Positions 4,316-6,398 of a stretch of DNA of 6,398 nucleotides are shown piece by piece. Numbering within the stretch: position 1 is the first letter of the stretch; the number at the start of each line of letters is the position of its first letter. The notes beneath the pieces were generated by a model. That model saw only the letters and a list, made by a program, of their open reading frames with translations, had not been told where the DNA came from and made no database searches. This stretch comes from an uncultured Clostridia bacterium (GTDB lineage Bacteria; Bacillota; Clostridia; Oscillospirales; CAG-272): assembly GCA_904501765.1 (NCBI GenBank), contig CAJGCM010000122.1:1-6398 (forward strand), read 5' to 3'. Position numbers and translations under genes: made by a program.

Positions 4316-6398
4316 TGGGACTCTTCTCTTTTCTTTTTAAAAGCTACAGCGAAAAGCAAATAAAAAAAATAACCCCTATCGTGGATTCAATAGAGGCTCT
4401 TGCCGAAGAATTTTCTAAAAAAAGCGACAAGGAACTTCGTGAATATACCGATATACTTAAAGGTCGTCTTGCCGAGGGGGAAACTCTTGACGATATTCTC
4501 CCCGAGGCTTTTGCTTTGGTGAGAGAGGCTGATGCGAGAGTTCTCGGAAAGCGTCCCTTCAGAGTTCAGCTTAAGGGCGGTATCCTTCTGCACCAGGGAC
4601 GTATTGCAGAAATGAAGACCGGAGAGGGTAAGACACTTGTTGCTACTCTGCCGGCATATCTAAACGCTCTTTCGGGAAAAGGCGTTCATATAGTTACGGT
4701 AAACGACTACCTTGCCACCCGTGACAGCGAGGAAATGGGAAAGGTTTATTCCTTCCTCGGTCTTACAACGGGGCTTATAGTTCACGGTCAGTCAAACAGC
4801 GAAAAGCGAGCTGCCTATGCCGCTGACATCACCTACGGCACTAACAACGAGCTTGGTTTCGACTACCTGCGTGACAATATGGCAATTTACAAGGAGAGGC
4901 TCGTTCAACGAGGTCATAATTTCGCCATTGTGGACGAGGTTGACTCTATACTCATAGACGAAGCAAGAACTCCCCTTATCATTTCGGGCAACAGCTCAAA
5001 ATCCACCGACTTATACAAGAAAACCAGCCAGCTGGTAAGAGGTATGAGCAGACATACGGTAAAGGAGCTTGACACCAAGCGGGATTACGATTTTTACGAG
5101 GACCATTTCCTGTTTGATGAGGATGGTCGGGCGGCAAGTCTTACGGAGCTTGGTATTCCTGCGGCGGCGCTCTTCCTCGACCTTGGCGAAGAGGAGCTTA
5201 TTTCCGACCCACGCTTTATGACCTACTCTCTGACTGCGGCTGCCAAGGAAAAGCTCATTTCCTCGGGCGCTTTTACAGAAAGCGACTTTCTGGCAGAGGA
5301 GGAGTCGGTATTCTTTACCCAAAGCGGTGTTTCCAAAGCCGAAAAAATACTCAACCGTACTTTCAACGTAAAGGCAGGAGAAAACAGAGCGACCCTTACC
5401 GATACGGGTATGAAGAAGCTTATCAAATTTTTCGATTTCACGGAGGAGCATTTTCTTTATGCGAACCGTGAAAAAACAGAATTCGCCTTCAGCCCCGAAG
5501 GGCGTGATTTCTGCTCAAAGGCATTCTTCTTTGGCGACAAGGATTTCTCAGAAGAAAACGGAGCTTATCTGCTTACCAATCAAGGCGTTGCAAGATGCGA
5601 CAAAGCGCTTAACTTCGATTATATCGTAGACGAGAAGGCTCATACTGCCGTTCTTACAAAGCTCGGAATTGAAAAAGCAGAGAGGTTCTTCGGCATTGAC
5701 AACCTCGCTTCCCCAGACAACGGCGAGCTTCAGCACCAGGTCAATATTGCCATCAAAGCTTACGGCGTTATGAAGCGTGACGTTGATTATATCGTAAAGG
5801 ACAACGCCGTAATTATAGTTGACGCTTTTACCGGCAGACTTATGCCCGGGCGCCGCTACAACGACGGTCTTCACCAGGCAATTGAGGCAAAGGAAGGCGT
5901 TGTAATTCAGAAGGAAACCCAGACTGTTGCTTCCATTACCTTCCAGAATTATTTCCGTATGTACTCAAAGCTTTCGGGTATGACCGGTACGGCCCTTACC
6001 GAAGAAAACGAATTCAAGGAAATTTACGCCCTTGACGTGGTTGAGGTTCCTACTAACAGACCTATGATTCGCCACGATTATAACGATTCGGTTTACATTA
6101 CGAGAGAGGCTAAGCTAAAGGCTATTATAAATCAAATAAAGATTTGCCACGAAAAGGGACAGCCCGTGCTTGTGGGCACTGTTTCGGTTGATAAATCCGA
6201 GGAGCTTTCCAAGCTTCTTGTGGCAGCGGGAATAGAGCATACGGTGCTTAACGCAAAGCAGCACAGCCGTGAGGCGGCGATAGTTGCCTCTGCGGGTACT
6301 CCCGGCGCTATCACCATTTCCACCAATATGGCGGGACGCGGTACGGATATTATGCTTGGTGGAAACCCCGAATATCTTGCGAAGGAAAGAATGAGAGG
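4315..6398 (+). CDS. secA: Protein translocase ATPase SecA, C-terminus cut by window edge, enlarged PPXD
   Basis: 694 codons are visible from ATG 4315, with GGAGG (4304-4308) six bases upstream; the frame is open at the right edge. SecA is the cytoplasmic motor that drives unfolded preproteins through SecYEG. NBD1 has Walker A MKTGEGKT (100-107), VTVNDYLATRD (127-137) and Walker B DEVDSILIDEARTP (207-220). NBD2 begins with IVDAFTGRLMPGRRY (501-515), followed by LHQAIEAKEG (519-528), GMTGTALTEE (555-564), VPTNRP (578-583), GQPVLVGTVSV (615-625), VLNAKQH (644-650) and TNMAGRGTDIMLGG (670-683). The distal NBD2, helical scaffold/wing and C-terminal zinc tail lie outside. In Bacillus subtilis SecA about 20 residues separate LIISG from the DYxxD-LTxxG element; here LIISG ends at 225 and that element starts at 435. 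The extra sequence lies in the PPXD, is Phe- and acid-rich, and looks like repeats of the same element. Catalytic motifs are intact, so this is probably the functional, essential SecA. Confidence 0.97.
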   Translation, partial: MGLFSFLFKSYSEKQIKKITPIVDSIEALAEEFSKKSDKELREYTDILKGRLAEGETLDDILPEAFALVREADARVLGKRPFRVQLKGGILLHQGRIAEMKTGEGKTLVATLPAYLNALSGKGVHIVTVNDYLATRDSEEMGKVYSFLGLTTGLIVHGQSNSEKRAAYAADITYGTNNELGFDYLRDNMAIYKERLVQRGHNFAIVDEVDSILIDEARTPLIISGNSSKSTDLYKKTSQLVRGMSRHTVKELDTKRDYDFYEDHFLFDEDGRAASLTELGIPAAALFLDLGEEELISDPRFMTYSLTAAAKEKLISSGAFTESDFLAEEESVFFTQSGVSKAEKILNRTFNVKAGENRATLTDTGMKKLIKFFDFTEEHFLYANREKTEFAFSPEGRDFCSKAFFFGDKDFSEENGAYLLTNQGVARCDKALNFDYIVDEKAHTAVLTKLGIEKAERFFGIDNLASPDNGELQHQVNIAIKAYGVMKRDVDYIVKDNAVIIVDAFTGRLMPGRRYNDGLHQAIEAKEGVVIQKETQTVASITFQNYFRMYSKLSGMTGTALTEENEFKEIYALDVVEVPTNRPMIRHDYNDSVYITREAKLKAIINQIKICHEKGQPVLVGTVSVDKSEELSKLLVAAGIEHTVLNAKQHSREAAIVASAGTPGAITISTNMAGRGTDIMLGGNPEYLAKERMR
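5104..5697 (+). repeat. Seven diverged strand-turn-strand-helix repeats in the SecA PPXD
   Basis: Residues 264-461 hold seven copies of a pattern: hydrophobic/acidic strand, turn, strand ending [LF][TS]xxG, then a short helix such as IEKAERFF. The T/S anchors are at residues 277, 307, 335, 362, 393, 421 and 448, spaced 30, 28, 27, 31, 28 and 27. The spacing pattern repeats every three units (85 and 86 residues). Residues 324-373 align without gaps to 410-459 with 17 identities in 50. The last copy (435-461) is the one present in ordinary SecA. Unit 2 is the most degenerate (SLTAAA in place of LTxxG). No repetition is obvious at DNA level, so the duplications are old. Confidence 0.65.

Noticed and set aside
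5011..5451. 146-codon open frame antisense to secA
   Set aside because: It lies opposite the SecA insert, has no recognisable domain or ribosome site, and its composition is explained by the secA codons on the other strand.
5104..5616. SecA insert as a frameshift or assembly artefact
   Set aside because: The frame is open throughout, flanking SecA motifs are intact in the same frame, codon use matches the rest of the gene, and the insert shows protein-level similarity to the canonical PPXD element.

Overview
The window looks like chromosomal DNA from a low-to-moderate-GC Gram-positive bacterium of the Clostridia, probably a gut-type member of the Ruminococcaceae/Oscillospiraceae. This rests on consensus sigma-A promoters, strong GGAGG ribosome sites, GTG starts, AT-rich intergenic DNA, and the style of the SecA, TrmL and CobW proteins. 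The genus is not determined. I see no mobile element, RNA gene or CRISPR array.

Layout. Positions 1-731 (minus) hold a CobW/G3E metal-chaperone GTPase, cut by the left edge inside a tandem His/Cys metal-binding tail. It has its own near-perfect promoter (781-809) and a leader with a small hairpin. Positions 845-4035 (minus) hold a probable three-gene operon, trmL - ATP-grasp ligase - MurE-type Mur ligase, read from a promoter at 4097-4124. The ATP-grasp protein resembles the D-aspartate ligase (Asl) family of peptidoglycan bridge enzymes. It sits directly before the Mur ligase in the same reading frame, with a single TGA between them. From 4315 to the right edge (plus) lies secA, missing its C-terminal part. 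The 279-base stretch between trmL and secA carries divergent promoters, a possible leader ORF that overlaps the secA start codon, and complementary segments that could mask or expose the secA ribosome site.

How the parts work together. The ATP-grasp/Mur pair reads as a peptidoglycan stem-peptide module: the Mur ligase would add a residue to a UDP-MurNAc-peptide, and the ATP-grasp enzyme would attach a side-chain residue. TrmL (tRNA wobble methylation), SecA (protein export) and CobW (metal delivery) are housekeeping or homeostasis genes that are adjacent but not obviously linked in function.

Most unusual feature. The preprotein-crosslinking domain (PPXD) of SecA carries an insert of about 170 residues. 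It can be read as six extra diverged copies of the domain's own strand-turn-strand-helix element, arranged as an 86-residue three-unit block present twice before the canonical copy. Residues 324-373 align without gaps to 410-459 with 17 identities in 50. The Asl-like/Mur pair and the secA leader are the next most interesting parts.
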